Shown: positions 16,367-25,861, numbered from the stretch's first letter. The stretch: 64,000 nt of DNA from Pseudovibrio sp. Alg231-02 (GCF_900143565.1 NZ_FREX01000004.1:62001-126000), one strand, 5' to 3'. Notes: a model not told the origin generated them from the sequence alone. Made by a program: numbers and translations.

Positions 16367-19300
16367 CTACGATATAATTCCAGCCAACTTGCCAATATTT
16401 ATATTTACTGGATGACGGGCATTTTCAAAGAACGCGTCAGGATCTTCTCTTAATTCGCTCGCTTGCTTCGGCGCGAGATATCGAGAAAGTACTGGCGTGG
16501 CAACTGCAAGTACAAGTTTAGTCCGTAGCGGTTTTACTTTTTGAATCTTCGCAATTTTCTTTTTAGGACGCGGGTTCGCTAGTGTCGCACTGCCTGCTCG
16601 CCAATAACCCGGGCTGGAAATACTATTTTTAACCAACGGGATGCCTTCGGATCCGGAAAACAAATCTTCCACGCTATGTCCTTCAAAAAGGGTAGCATCG
16701 CCTCTTGCCGGATCAGAAAGAAATAAATTCAAGATACTTTGCGAAACTTCCTTGTCGTTGCACAATTCAAATGCTTCAGTTCCAAAGATTTCTAAATAGT
16801 CCAACGCATACTCCAAAATCCCCTTATGGAGTTGGGATACATAGCTATTACGTGATGCTGCTTCAGTGGAATCTACGAATACAGGGTCAAACATCCCTTC
16901 GTCATTTTTTGTAACATTTTTAACTGAAGGCGTTGTGTCACACAGCATGTATTCAAAAAGAAGCCTATTTGACAAAATAGGGCTATCCTTTGTGATATTC
17001 GCAAAATTCCGAAGAAAGGCATTGACCTTCAGGCCAGCGAAGCTCCAGAGCTGCGCTTTATCTAGGGTCGCAAAATATAGCCCATTAACAACTCCACCAG
17101 AGATTTTCGAAAGCGCACCCTGCATATTTGCATTCCAACCTACATCTACTACTGTAGGATCGCCGTGATGCCCAAAACCGACAGATTTCAAATAGGCCTG
17201 ATAGTTTTCACGTTCTATCTCAGCGTTTGAAAGTATATCGTCCTGCAACAACTTAAGAAGAGCCATGACATTTGACATGTTTCTTTCGGAAATGCGACTA
17301 TCTGTACTAGCTAAACCACAAGTGCGTGCCTTTTTAACAGTCTCTGCATCAACAAATAAGCCGAAACGATTTTCCAACAAGCTCCGAACTGTGGCGCTTC
17401 GATCAACAACGGCTTTCGCTACATCATGGATGTCTTCGAATCCAAATAATTGCGGTATGCGTGTCGCTCTCCTCGACGCGTAGAGGTAGGTATGCTTAAT
17501 TCCTGTATTTTGATAATCTTCCATAATTTCGAACAAGTCCGAAATTATTTTCCCTTCCCTTGAAAGGAAGTAGACGTCATTTTGATCGTTTTTAATGCAC
17601 TCTTCTCTAATCCAATGCGTGAAGGAGAACATCAGCGGTCCGAGTGCGCAATATCCTATGTTGAATGGATCCGAGTTAAAGAGGGTGTCTTTTGAAACAT
17701 TTTTAGGATCTGCGAATGCTCGTTTTGCAACCATTGAGCACATCGTGCTTCTCGCTAGAGATTCAATCGGTTTCCGACCTCTAAATAACTTTTTATATTG
17801 GGTATTTTCCCAAAGGTACGTTTCAGATCTAGGAAGGTGAAATGCTGTTATACCCTTGTCCTGGGCTGGCTTAACATCAGTTTTAGGATTATCTCCAACA
17901 TGAATAACATCAGAACCGCTAAGATTGTATTCTGCTAGGAGATGAGTAAACAAAGTCCCAGACTTCTTAGTTTTCATAAGAGAAGATGACAACAAAAGCT
18001 GATCAAAACGAGTGTATCTATGTTTCTCGATAAGCTTCAAGATCGCATGTTCAGGCAAATACATGTCACTTGTAATTACAATCGTCGATCCGGATGCGAC
18101 AGCGGCATCCCACAATTGCCTACCGATTTTACGAGGCATCGAAATTTCAATTTCGATCTCAATCTCAACTTCTTTAATTAAGTTCAATTGCTGGTAGGAC
18201 AATCCCGTTATTGGGCGAAGCTCATCGTAGATATCATCAAGCGTAATCTCATCCCTGGATGATTTTTTCCGAGCTTCAACTTCTGCTAGTAACCGTTTTT
18301 CAGCAAAATTAAATTGCTGAAGTTCAGTTCCAGAAATGCGTTTCTCAAGATATCGATAGACATCAGCTGGTTGCTCAAAAGGCCTCGATATCAACGTATC
18401 AAAAAGATCAAAGGAAATTAATTTAGGCTTACGTTGTTCAATATGATCAGAAAACTGATCCGCTTTAGTTTGCTTCGATGTAAATCCTTTACGCAAAAAG
18501 ATACCCTTTGCTTCTTTATGCTTAAAGCTGCCCAATAATTCTGAGTTATAATCTTGCTCAATGTCTGAAAATCTGGGTAGTTCAAGATCTTGAATTTTTG
18601 AACGCCTCGAAACAAGCTCTTCCAACATAGATGTGATGAAAGTACCATCTAGAGTAACCTTTGATGCTAGAGGCTGATTTCGCTCGAGAGCAAATGACAA
18701 CACTTTATCTTTGCACCTTCTAGTAAGCTCATTTCGGTAATCTAATTTTTGATAATTTGTGTTTCCAAAGGAGCAAATATCCAAATCCCAAATCAAACCT
18801 TGAAGCGCTAAACCACTAGTCGCAACAGTTAGCATATCTACGCTTTGAAGAAGGTGCTGGGATACAGCAGACAGTTCTCGTGAAGTTCTCTCAAATGCTA
18901 TATTTTCTTTATAACGCTTTAAAAACGATATATATTCATCATCAAACAACAATTCAGATGCATGCTTAGAGCTGTATTCAGTAAAGTATATACCAATATC
19001 TTCAGGTGTATTTTCCAAAACTTTGAAGATGTATTCACGTTGACTGTTTAACTTTGTGTCAGCTTTAAAGGCGTAATGATCTGATATTTGCAATGGCAAC
19101 AAGCAAACTTTATCTGACCTCGTTGCAACTCTCAGATCATCCTTTGACCTATACGTCATCTCTTTGAATGATTGAATTGTTTTTCTTCTAAAATCTGAAA
19201 CTAGCTCTTGGTTATATTCTTCACGTGACACCAACTGATCAGTAAAGGCACTAAGACTTGATTTTCGATATAGACCATTTGGATCAAAGACAACCGTGTG

Positions 19301-19732
19301 AGGGTACGGAGAACGTGCAAATGCACCAGGCATCTGTTCAACAACTAGCGCATCTGGGTACAATGACCTCAGAAAGGGAACCGGCGTTTCCCAAGTAAGA
19401 ACAACATCTAAGCTCTCAGGTAAAATACTCTCAACCCAATTTTGCAGCTTCTGTGAGAGTTCATCATTACCTTCATACAAACTTTGAGAAGGGTCGAACC
19501 ACCCTCCTACTTTACGAATGCCATCCTGTACAGAAACGTCAATCATTTTCACTTTAGAATTAATAACTGTACGAAGGGGCTTGTACGCATCTGGTACGAG
19601 CAAATAGACATCGTGCCCAAATTGGGCAAGTGTATTTGCTTGTTTCAATAAATGATTTTCGTAAGAATTTTTGGCAAAAAAAACAGTACCGCCCTGCAAA
19701 ATCCAAGGAGAGGTCCAAATCAAAATTCTCAT
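16367..19732 (-). CDS. Giant glycosyltransferase-like/HAD fusion protein
   Basis: A 1121-residue cytoplasmic protein. The N-terminus (RILIWTSPWILQGGTVFFAKNSYENHLLKQANTLAQFGHDVYLLVP) and first 400 residues resemble the layout of a GT-B-like glycosyltransferase, without a clear acceptor motif. Near residue 437 a HAD hydrolase begins: SFDLFDTLISRP gives the DxD-type first motif, and HVGDNPKTDVKPA near 609 gives the last. The remaining 450 residues match the C-terminal region of HAD-type proteins in polysaccharide clusters (GPLMFSFTHW, DVYFLSREGK). It is followed closely by the acyltransferase. Role in glycan assembly is inference. Visibly AT-richer than the genes around 4-13 kb. Confidence 0.75.
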   Translation of the reverse strand: MRILIWTSPWILQGGTVFFAKNSYENHLLKQANTLAQFGHDVYLLVPDAYKPLRTVINSKVKMIDVSVQDGIRKVGGWFDPSQSLYEGNDELSQKLQNWVESILPESLDVVLTWETPVPFLRSLYPDALVVEQMPGAFARSPYPHTVVFDPNGLYRKSSLSAFTDQLVSREEYNQELVSDFRRKTIQSFKEMTYRSKDDLRVATRSDKVCLLPLQISDHYAFKADTKLNSQREYIFKVLENTPEDIGIYFTEYSSKHASELLFDDEYISFLKRYKENIAFERTSRELSAVSQHLLQSVDMLTVATSGLALQGLIWDLDICSFGNTNYQKLDYRNELTRRCKDKVLSFALERNQPLASKVTLDGTFITSMLEELVSRRSKIQDLELPRFSDIEQDYNSELLGSFKHKEAKGIFLRKGFTSKQTKADQFSDHIEQRKPKLISFDLFDTLISRPFEQPADVYRYLEKRISGTELQQFNFAEKRLLAEVEARKKSSRDEITLDDIYDELRPITGLSYQQLNLIKEVEIEIEIEISMPRKIGRQLWDAAVASGSTIVITSDMYLPEHAILKLIEKHRYTRFDQLLLSSSLMKTKKSGTLFTHLLAEYNLSGSDVIHVGDNPKTDVKPAQDKGITAFHLPRSETYLWENTQYKKLFRGRKPIESLARSTMCSMVAKRAFADPKNVSKDTLFNSDPFNIGYCALGPLMFSFTHWIREECIKNDQNDVYFLSREGKIISDLFEIMEDYQNTGIKHTYLYASRRATRIPQLFGFEDIHDVAKAVVDRSATVRSLLENRFGLFVDAETVKKARTCGLASTDSRISERNMSNVMALLKLLQDDILSNAEIERENYQAYLKSVGFGHHGDPTVVDVGWNANMQGALSKISGGVVNGLYFATLDKAQLWSFAGLKVNAFLRNFANITKDSPILSNRLLFEYMLCDTTPSVKNVTKNDEGMFDPVFVDSTEAASRNSYVSQLHKGILEYALDYLEIFGTEAFELCNDKEVSQSILNLFLSDPARGDATLFEGHSVEDLFSGSEGIPLVKNSISSPGYWRAGSATLANPRPKKKIAKIQKVKPLRTKLVLAVATPVLSRYLAPKQASELREDPDAFFENARHPVNINIGKLAGIIS

Positions 19733-19939
19733 TTCACACCTTCGTAAGCTATTTTATTCTTATGGCTTGAGAGCATCTACCCACTTCGCTCATTGGATGG
19801 CTTAAAAGAAAAAGGCATCACAAAAAGCCGAATTGAGAGTAATTTTATTAGCGGATAGCTGGAAGGGACATCAGTTCTAAGTTCATCTAGTTCTTACAAC
19901 TATACGAACATTAACTCATCCTCTTAACCAACATCCAAA

Positions 19940-21838
19940 CTACAAGTAACCCTTTTGCTCTAGATAATTGAAAACTTGGTCTGCTAGCGCTTCTGGTCTT
20001 CCTTCATCGCCATATAGTACGACTTCAGCACTCTCCGGACGTTCATACATAGCATCAACGCCAGTGAAATTTTTCAACTCGCCTCGGTCAGCTTTTGCGT
20101 AAAGACCCTTCGGATCACGCTTACGGCATTCCTCGATTGAAGTATTGACGAAAATTTCTACAAACTCGCCAGCTTCAAGTATCTCTCGAGCCATTTTCCG
20201 CTCTGACTTAAAAGGAGAGATGAAAGACACAAGTGTTATTAAGCCTGCTTCAACAAACAACTTAGAGACTTCTGCAACTCGCCGGATGTTTTCCACACGA
20301 TCACTGTCAGTAAATCCGAGATCACGATTTAAACCGTGCCGCACGTTGTCGCCATCAAGCAACATCGTGTGTTTATCCATTTCGCACAGCCGTTTTTCAA
20401 CCAGATTGGCGACTGTAGACTTTCCTGAACCACTCAGGCCTGTAAACCAAAGGACTACAGGTTTTTGTTGCTTTTGCATTGAGCGAGCTTGCTTGTCTAC
20501 ATCTAGCGCTTGCCAATGAATATTGGACGAGCGCCGCAGTGCAAACCAAATCATCCCCGCTCCCACAGTCTGATTAGTGAAGCGGTCAATCAAAATAAAA
20601 GAACCAGTCTGCTTGTTGGCTTCATACGGATCAAACGCTACTGGTTCCGATAGAGAAAACGAGCAAAAAGCTATTTCATTTAACTCCAAATTCTTAGCAG
20701 CCAGATTTTGGAAGGTGTTGACATCAACTTTATGTTTAATCTCAGTAACGGTTGCAGTAACTGTTTTACGGCCAATCTTCAACAAATATGACCTGCCAGG
20801 ATGCATGGCCTGTTCTTCCATCCAGATAAGATGCGCTGCAAATTGATCAGCGACCTCCGGACGATGCTGAGGAGAAGCAAACATATCGCCTCGACTGGCA
20901 TCAATTTCATCTACTAATGTGAGTGTGACGGCGTCACCGGCGACCGCAACCGGTAAATCGCCATCCATCGAAACAATTGAAGCTATTCGTGAGGTTTTTC
21001 CAGACTTAGCGACAACGATTTCATCTCCTGGCCGCACTGTTCCACCAGCAACGGTACCTGCAAACCCACGGAAATCTAAGTTGGGACGATTCACCCATTG
21101 CACAGGCATCCGGAATGGTCCTGCATTACGATTCATATCAACTGACACGTGCTCCAGATGGTCTAGTAATGTGGGACCAGAATACCAATGCATGTTCTCA
21201 GAAGGCAAAGTCACATTGTCTCCGCACTTAGCGGAAATTGGAATCGCTTGAAACGTGGAGAAGTCGAATCCAGAACTAAATGTCTTGTAATCCTCGAGGA
21301 TTTCTGCGAACCGTCGCTCAGAAAAATCAACAAGATCAATTTTGTTTATTGCAAGCACTACGTGTTGAACGCCGAGAAGGGATGCAATAAATGAATGTCG
21401 TCTAGTTTGTTGCAAAATACCCTTGCGAGCGTCAACCAAAATAACGGCAAGGTCAGCTGATGACGCTCCGGTTGCCATGTTTCGAGTGTATTGCTCGTGC
21501 CCTGGCGTATCTGCAACGATAAATTTCCGCTTGTCCGTTGTAAAAAAACGGTAAGCAACATCAATCGTAATGCCCTGCTCTCTCTCGGCTTCCAATCCAT
21601 CTACGAGTAGTGAAAAATCAATATCTTCACCACCTGAGCTTCGTCTTTTCGACTCACGCTCCAGCGTAGCAAGTTGATCATCAAACAACAGCTTTGAATC
21701 ATAAAGTAATCGCCCGATAAGTGTTGATTTACCATCATCTACACTACCGCATGTTATGAATCTAAGTAACGATTTATTACTCTGCTGTTGCAAGTATTCT
21801 GATACAGTTTTTTGGGGGGTAATTAATACCTGTTCCAT
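19940..21838 (-). CDS. cysNC: Bifunctional sulfate adenylyltransferase subunit 1 / APS kinase
   Basis: A 632-residue fusion. CysN part: an EF-Tu-like GTPase with GSVDDGKST at residues 31-39, DTPGHEQY near 110 and NKIDL later; it couples GTP hydrolysis to APS formation. CysC part: a second P-loop GLSGSGKST near 466-474 phosphorylates APS to PAPS. The start is ATG at 21838, one base into the cysD stop codon (TGATG), so the pair is translationally coupled. The same fusion is called NodQ in rhizobia. Since assimilation needs only APS in many alphaproteobacteria, the kinase domain and the sulfotransferase downstream point to glycan sulfation. Missing or changed residues were not seen. Confidence 0.95.
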   Translation of the reverse strand: MEQVLITPQKTVSEYLQQQSNKSLLRFITCGSVDDGKSTLIGRLLYDSKLLFDDQLATLERESKRRSSGGEDIDFSLLVDGLEAEREQGITIDVAYRFFTTDKRKFIVADTPGHEQYTRNMATGASSADLAVILVDARKGILQQTRRHSFIASLLGVQHVVLAINKIDLVDFSERRFAEILEDYKTFSSGFDFSTFQAIPISAKCGDNVTLPSENMHWYSGPTLLDHLEHVSVDMNRNAGPFRMPVQWVNRPNLDFRGFAGTVAGGTVRPGDEIVVAKSGKTSRIASIVSMDGDLPVAVAGDAVTLTLVDEIDASRGDMFASPQHRPEVADQFAAHLIWMEEQAMHPGRSYLLKIGRKTVTATVTEIKHKVDVNTFQNLAAKNLELNEIAFCSFSLSEPVAFDPYEANKQTGSFILIDRFTNQTVGAGMIWFALRRSSNIHWQALDVDKQARSMQKQQKPVVLWFTGLSGSGKSTVANLVEKRLCEMDKHTMLLDGDNVRHGLNRDLGFTDSDRVENIRRVAEVSKLFVEAGLITLVSFISPFKSERKMAREILEAGEFVEIFVNTSIEECRKRDPKGLYAKADRGELKNFTGVDAMYERPESAEVVLYGDEGRPEALADQVFNYLEQKGYL

Positions 21839-22743
21839 CAAAAATACCCCTCTTTTTTCTTCTTTTCCATAGAAGCAGCTTCATCGTGATCGATCAAACG
21901 TCCCGCACGTTCGCTAGTCCGCGCGATCAACATTTCTTCAACAATATCCTCGAGTGTTGCTGCGGATGATTCAAATGCACTAGTAAGCGGGTAACAACCC
22001 AACGTACGGAAACGTACCATGCGCTTTTCAGGAATCTCCCCATCGTTCAGTGGCAATCTCTCATCATCTACCAAGATTAACTGCCCATCACGTGTTACGA
22101 CTGGACGCTCTTTCGCAAAATATAGAGGTACCATCGAAATACTTTCTGAAAGAATGTATTGCCAGATATCAAGTTCTGTCCAATTGGAAAGCGGAAACAC
22201 ACGTATAGATTCACCAGACTTAACTCGCGTATTGAATATTGACCAAAGCTCAGGCCGTTGATTTTTTGGGTCCCATCCATGCGTTTTTGTCCGAAATGAA
22301 AATATACGTTCTTTTGCGCGAGATTTTTCTTCATCTCGTCGTGCACCACCAAATGCCGCATCGAAACCATGCATATCCAATGCTTGCTTGAGTGCTTCAG
22401 TTTTCATCACATGCGTATACAAGCTGGAACCATGATCAAATGGATTTACATTATCCTTCAATCCATTTGGGTTAGTGTGCGTTATAAGCTCCATCCCAGC
22501 TTCTTTGGCCATACGGTCTCGAAACTCGATCATTTCACGAAATTTCCAAGTCGTATCTACATGTAAAAGAGGAAATGGTGGGGGAGCTGGGTAAAAGGCT
22601 TTACGTGCAAGATGAAGCATTACGGAGGAGTCTTTACCGATGGAATACAACATCACCGGATTATTGAATTCAGCTGCCACTTCCCGAAGGATATCAATAG
22701 ATTCTGCCTCGAGTCGATACAAGTGGTCTGTTCTAAAATTCAT
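21838..22743 (-). CDS. cysD: Sulfate adenylyltransferase subunit 2
   Basis: A 301-residue PP-loop ATP-alpha-hydrolase-type protein. The adenylate-binding loop is [10 protein letters not shown] near residues 34-43. Further marks are a [13 protein letters not shown] region and the family ending KKKKEGYF. With CysN it forms APS from ATP and sulfate in the cytoplasm. It overlaps cysNC by one base and is the first gene of the sulfation block. The 308-nt gap upstream separates it from a divergent MFS gene. Relatives are called NodP in rhizobia. Confidence 0.96.
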   Translation of the reverse strand: MNFRTDHLYRLEAESIDILREVAAEFNNPVMLYSIGKDSSVMLHLARKAFYPAPPPFPLLHVDTTWKFREMIEFRDRMAKEAGMELITHTNPNGLKDNVNPFDHGSSLYTHVMKTEALKQALDMHGFDAAFGGARRDEEKSRAKERIFSFRTKTHGWDPKNQRPELWSIFNTRVKSGESIRVFPLSNWTELDIWQYILSESISMVPLYFAKERPVVTRDGQLILVDDERLPLNDGEIPEKRMVRFRTLGCYPLTSAFESSAATLEDIVEEMLIARTSERAGRLIDHDEAASMEKKKKEGYF

Positions 22744-23051
22744 TTCAGTAACCTACAGTTGTTCTTTCAGGGAAAATATTATTTTCATTCACAAATTTGA
22801 AGAGGAACTACGCTTCATACATGTTTTTTCTCTTCTACGAAAACACCATTCTCCAAGTTTAAAACAAATACTCTGCGGGCCTACCGTGAAGCTTAACGAT
22901 TCTTTGCTCAGGGTCATTTTTTTGATACTGATATTGAGTGACTCAATTTGAAATATCACCTCTCGAGGAATACTCAGCGTAGCGTGGAAAATTCCTAACA
23001 GAGCCATGATCTGCGATAGTCTTCAAAGATTGCTTCCTTGAGATTTCATTG
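22744..23051. other. Divergent intergenic region
   Basis: This 308-nt stretch separates cysD (minus) and the MFS gene (plus). It must carry promoters for both. It is AT-rich and contains a 72-codon minus-strand open frame (22789-23007) that lacks family likeness or ribosome-site support and is not called as a gene. Confidence 0.5.
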
Positions 23052-23990
23052 ATGTCTGTTGCACGCCCCATCCTGTTTTATCAACTCAGCCTCACCAGCT
23101 TTCACTTTCCCCGTGCCATGCTGGGTGTGCTGTTTCCCTATCTTGTAACTGTCTACCTGGCTGAGAGCCCGAAACGGGTGAGCTATGCAATGACGGCTTC
23201 TATGCTGCCCAACCTGTTTGTGCTGTTGTTTGCCGGGGCCCTTGCTGATCGCCTGAACAAGCGTAAGCTGCTCGGCATCTCCAGCACGCTCTTTCTGGTT
23301 GGCATTACAACAAGCCTGCGTTTGCCAGACACGCCAGCACTTACGGCAAAAGACAGACCCAGCATCCTCAGCGAAATTCCTGAGGGGCTGGCTTTGGTGC
23401 TGTCTTCCAAAACTCTGAGATTACCTGTGTTTTTGATGAGTTCAGCCGGCCTCATACTGGGCGGCCCCTATGCCGTTCTGGTGCCGCTTATGTTACGGGA
23501 CACCTATCACGCCACAGGTTTTGACTTTGCGTTTGCCTTCGCTGTTTTCATGGTTGGCGGCGCATGTTCCAGCGGCATGCTCCTCAAACTGGGAGCAATC
23601 AGAAATCCAGTCCCACTGCTTGTTGTGGGTTACAGTATGGGCAGCTTTGCACTGCTGTTTTGGGCGATGTCTCCACCTTACTGGGCTTTTCTTGGCAGCA
23701 TCTTCTTTTGGGGCGTTGGCGGCGGTATCTGCCTCAACATGAGCCGCACCATCTTGCAGGAACAAGCGCCCTCAACCCACAAATCCCGCGTGCTCAGCGT
23801 CATGTATCTGGGTGATGAAGGCGGTGCTCCTGTTGGCAGTCTTATAACCGGCGTGTTGATCACCACCTTCAGCCTCTCCAGTGCCTCCATCATTCCCGGC
23901 GTTGTGGTGCTCCTCATCTCCCTCCTCCTGTTGCTTGTGCTAAGCGCACAGAGGAGTGAGGCAAAAGCAACACAGGATGTGGGGCAATGA
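23052..23990 (+). CDS. MFS transporter lacking about three transmembrane helices
   Basis: A 312-residue membrane protein of the MFS_3 type. Helices 1-3 and the loop 2-3 motif GALADRLNKRKLLG are present, but right after helix 3 the chain reaches RLPDTPALTAKDRPSILSEI, the central cytoplasmic loop that normally follows helix 6. Helices 7-12 appear complete. Usual family length is about 400 residues, so roughly 90-100 residues (helices 4-6) seem absent without a frameshift. Only nine helices are counted. It may be a broken efflux pump or a functional short form. The start ATG at 23052 overlaps an in-frame TTG just before it. Confidence 0.75.
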   Translation: MSVARPILFYQLSLTSFHFPRAMLGVLFPYLVTVYLAESPKRVSYAMTASMLPNLFVLLFAGALADRLNKRKLLGISSTLFLVGITTSLRLPDTPALTAKDRPSILSEIPEGLALVLSSKTLRLPVFLMSSAGLILGGPYAVLVPLMLRDTYHATGFDFAFAFAVFMVGGACSSGMLLKLGAIRNPVPLLVVGYSMGSFALLFWAMSPPYWAFLGSIFFWGVGGGICLNMSRTILQEQAPSTHKSRVLSVMYLGDEGGAPVGSLITGVLITTFSLSSASIIPGVVVLLISLLLLLVLSAQRSEAKATQDVGQ

Positions 23991-24009
23991 CGGGCAAGCT
24001 GTATGTGCC

Positions 24010-24037
24010 TTGACTTCCCGTGCAAACCGCATAATCT
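24010..24037 (+). promoter_or_regulatory. Promoter of the ABC-F transcription unit
   Basis: TTGACT (24010-24015), 16-nt spacer and TAATCT (24032-24037) lie 30 nt upstream of the leader ORF start at 24070. A perfect-sense ribosome site AGGAGA (24057-24062) follows. Confidence 0.5.
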
Positions 24038-24069
24038 CTGCCCCGATCAAAACGCGAGGAGATAAACCG

Positions 24070-24174
24070 ATGAACAAGAACAGGACAACACATTCAACCT
24101 GCCCTGTTTCTGTAAGAGTTCATCACCATGCCTTTATCTATCTCACTCAATCATCTGTCTTGCGCACGTCCTGA
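24070..24174 (+). CDS. Possible 34-codon leader ORF overlapping the ABC-F start
   Basis: ATG at 24070 has an excellent ribosome site (AGGAGA, seven bases before), while the ABC-F start at 24128 has only a weak one. The encoded peptide begins MNKNRTTHSTCPV and runs out of frame past the ABC-F start codon, stopping at 24174. Such leaders control several ABC-F and antibiotic-resistance genes by ribosome stalling or coupling. The peptide itself matches nothing I know. Confidence 0.4.
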   Translation: MNKNRTTHSTCPVSVRVHHHAFIYLTQSSVLRTS

Positions 24175-25723
24175 CGGTACTGCACTTTTTTCTGATCTCA
24201 ATCTTCAGTTTGCTCAACACCGCACCGGCCTGATTGGCCGCAACGGCACTGGCAAAACAACACTGCTGAACCTCATCAGCGGTGCGCTGACACCTGCTTC
24301 CGGCTCAGTTTCCGTGCAAGGGTCCATCGGCTTGCTAAAGCAGCAGCTGCAAAGCGGGCCACAAGAAACACTCGCAGACCTGTTTGGCATCACCGAAGCT
24401 CTGGGTGTCCTGCAAAAGGCAGAGGCAGGAACTGCCAGTATGGACGAGTTGGCTCACGCAGACTGGACGCTGGAAAGTCGCATGGAAGCGGCCCTTGCCC
24501 AGATGGGGCTGGAAATCTCCACTGATCACCCACTCTCCGCTCTCTCCGGTGGGCAAATCACCCGTTGCAGGTTGGCGGCACTTCAGTTTCATGATGCAGA
24601 TTTTCTGCTGCTGGATGAGCCCACCAACAATTTGGATGCAGATGGGCGGGAGGCTCTAGGCACCTTCCTCGCCAAGTGGCGCAAGGGTGCGATCATCGTC
24701 AGTCATGACCGTGCCTTGCTGGAGCAGATGGACTGCATTGTTGAACTGAACACACTGGGAGCCTCCGTGTTTGGCGGCAACTACAGCTTCTACAAAGCGC
24801 AAAAAGCTCAGGAACTGGCTGCCGCTGAGCAAGATCTGGCATCTGCTGAAAAGCGTATTGGCGACCTGAACCGCAAGATCCAGAGTGTTGCCGAGCGCAA
24901 AGCCCGCAAGGATGGAGCTGGCCAACGCGCCCGCGCCAAGCGCGACCAGACCAAGATCCTTCTCAACGCCATGCGCAACAAGGCTGAAAACAGCCTTGGG
25001 GAGAACGCCAATCAAGCATCCCGACTGAGCGAGGAGGCGGAACAGCACTCCAAAGCCGCCCGCGAAAAGATCGAGGTTCTGGAACAGCTCAGCATCAGCA
25101 TCGCCTCCTCTGGTATTGCCAGCGGCCAGCGGGTGCTGACAGCTGAGGGCCTGAGCGTGGGTTATGAGAAAGATCAGCCTTTGCTTCACGATTTTTCGCT
25201 CGTGATAACGGGGCCAGAACGCATTGCCATCAAAGGCGCGAATGGAACTGGCAAGACCACGCTGCTGAAGACGTTGACGGGTAAGCTCCCGCCCCTGTCC
25301 GGCACGTGCCAGCTGCACCCGTCTGCCCGTGTGCTGGACCAGACCGTTAGTCTGCTGAACCCGGACCTTTCGGTGCTGGAAAACTTCCGCGTGTTGAACC
25401 CGGAGCAGGATGAAAACACCTGCCGCGCCATCCTTGCCCGCTTCCTCTTCCGCGGCGACGCTTCCACTCAGCAGGTCAAAACCCTCAGCGGTGGCATGAT
25501 GCTCCGCGCCGGCCTCGCCTGCGTGCTCGGTGCAGCCCAGCCCCCCAAACTGCTCATCCTGGACGAACCCACCAACCACCTCGACCTCACCGCCATTGAG
25601 GCCATCGAATCCGCCCTCACCACCTACAACGGCGCCCTCCTTCTAGTAAGCCACGATGCCACGTTTCTGGAGAGTATTGGGGTGACGAGAGAGGTGGTGT
25701 TGGGGGAAACGGTGGGTGTGTGA
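24128..25723 (+). CDS. ABC-F family ATPase (ribosome-associated type)
   Basis: A 531-residue soluble protein with two ABC cassettes and no membrane segments. Cassette 1: GRNGTGKTT, LSGGQ, LLLDEPTNNLD. Cassette 2: GANGTGKTT, LSGGM (the usual Gln or Glu replaced), LLILDEPTNHLD. A charged, Lys/Arg-rich linker of about 80 residues with long helices joins them, as in translation factors of the ABC-F class. Its length is shorter than EttA or Uup. It acts on ribosomes, by family, either as a translation factor or in drug resistance. Its own ribosome site is weak and it overlaps a strongly initiated leader ORF. Confidence 0.9.
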   Translation: MPLSISLNHLSCARPDGTALFSDLNLQFAQHRTGLIGRNGTGKTTLLNLISGALTPASGSVSVQGSIGLLKQQLQSGPQETLADLFGITEALGVLQKAEAGTASMDELAHADWTLESRMEAALAQMGLEISTDHPLSALSGGQITRCRLAALQFHDADFLLLDEPTNNLDADGREALGTFLAKWRKGAIIVSHDRALLEQMDCIVELNTLGASVFGGNYSFYKAQKAQELAAAEQDLASAEKRIGDLNRKIQSVAERKARKDGAGQRARAKRDQTKILLNAMRNKAENSLGENANQASRLSEEAEQHSKAAREKIEVLEQLSISIASSGIASGQRVLTAEGLSVGYEKDQPLLHDFSLVITGPERIAIKGANGTGKTTLLKTLTGKLPPLSGTCQLHPSARVLDQTVSLLNPDLSVLENFRVLNPEQDENTCRAILARFLFRGDASTQQVKTLSGGMMLRAGLACVLGAAQPPKLLILDEPTNHLDLTAIEAIESALTTYNGALLLVSHDATFLESIGVTREVVLGETVGV

Positions 25724-25781
25724 GGGTGGTGAAACTCAAGAACCAAAAGCGTACAAAAATAGAATGCGTTCTAAATGTCAT

Positions 25782-25810
25782 TTTAACTTGAGTTTTATAC
25801 TCAAGTTAAA
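25782..25810. promoter_or_regulatory. Perfect inverted repeat before the TonB receptor gene
   Basis: TTTAACTTGAG (25782-25792) and CTCAAGTTAAA (25800-25810) are perfect 11-bp arms with a 7-nt spacer. A TATACT hexamer lies inside. It could be an operator for a metal regulator, or a terminator of the ABC-F gene; no T-run follows the right arm, which favours an operator. Confidence 0.5.
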
Positions 25811-25861
25811 TATGTAGCACACAGCCAAAAGCCATATCCCACTATTAAGAATGAGATAATC

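Noticed and set aside
14751-22743. Nodulation (nod) gene cluster
   Set aside because: CysD/CysNC and the sulfotransferase resemble NodP/NodQ/NodH in logic, but nodABC-type genes and nod boxes were not seen; a surface-glycan role is a simpler reading.
22789-23007. 72-codon minus-strand frame between cysD and the MFS gene
   Set aside because: No ribosome site, no family likeness, and it covers the region where both divergent promoters must lie.
25782-25810. SoxR-type operator upstream of the TonB receptor
   Set aside because: The half-sites AACTTGAG and CTCAAGTT recall the SoxR half-site, but the order and the 7-nt spacing are wrong, unlike the clean site at 14246-14263.
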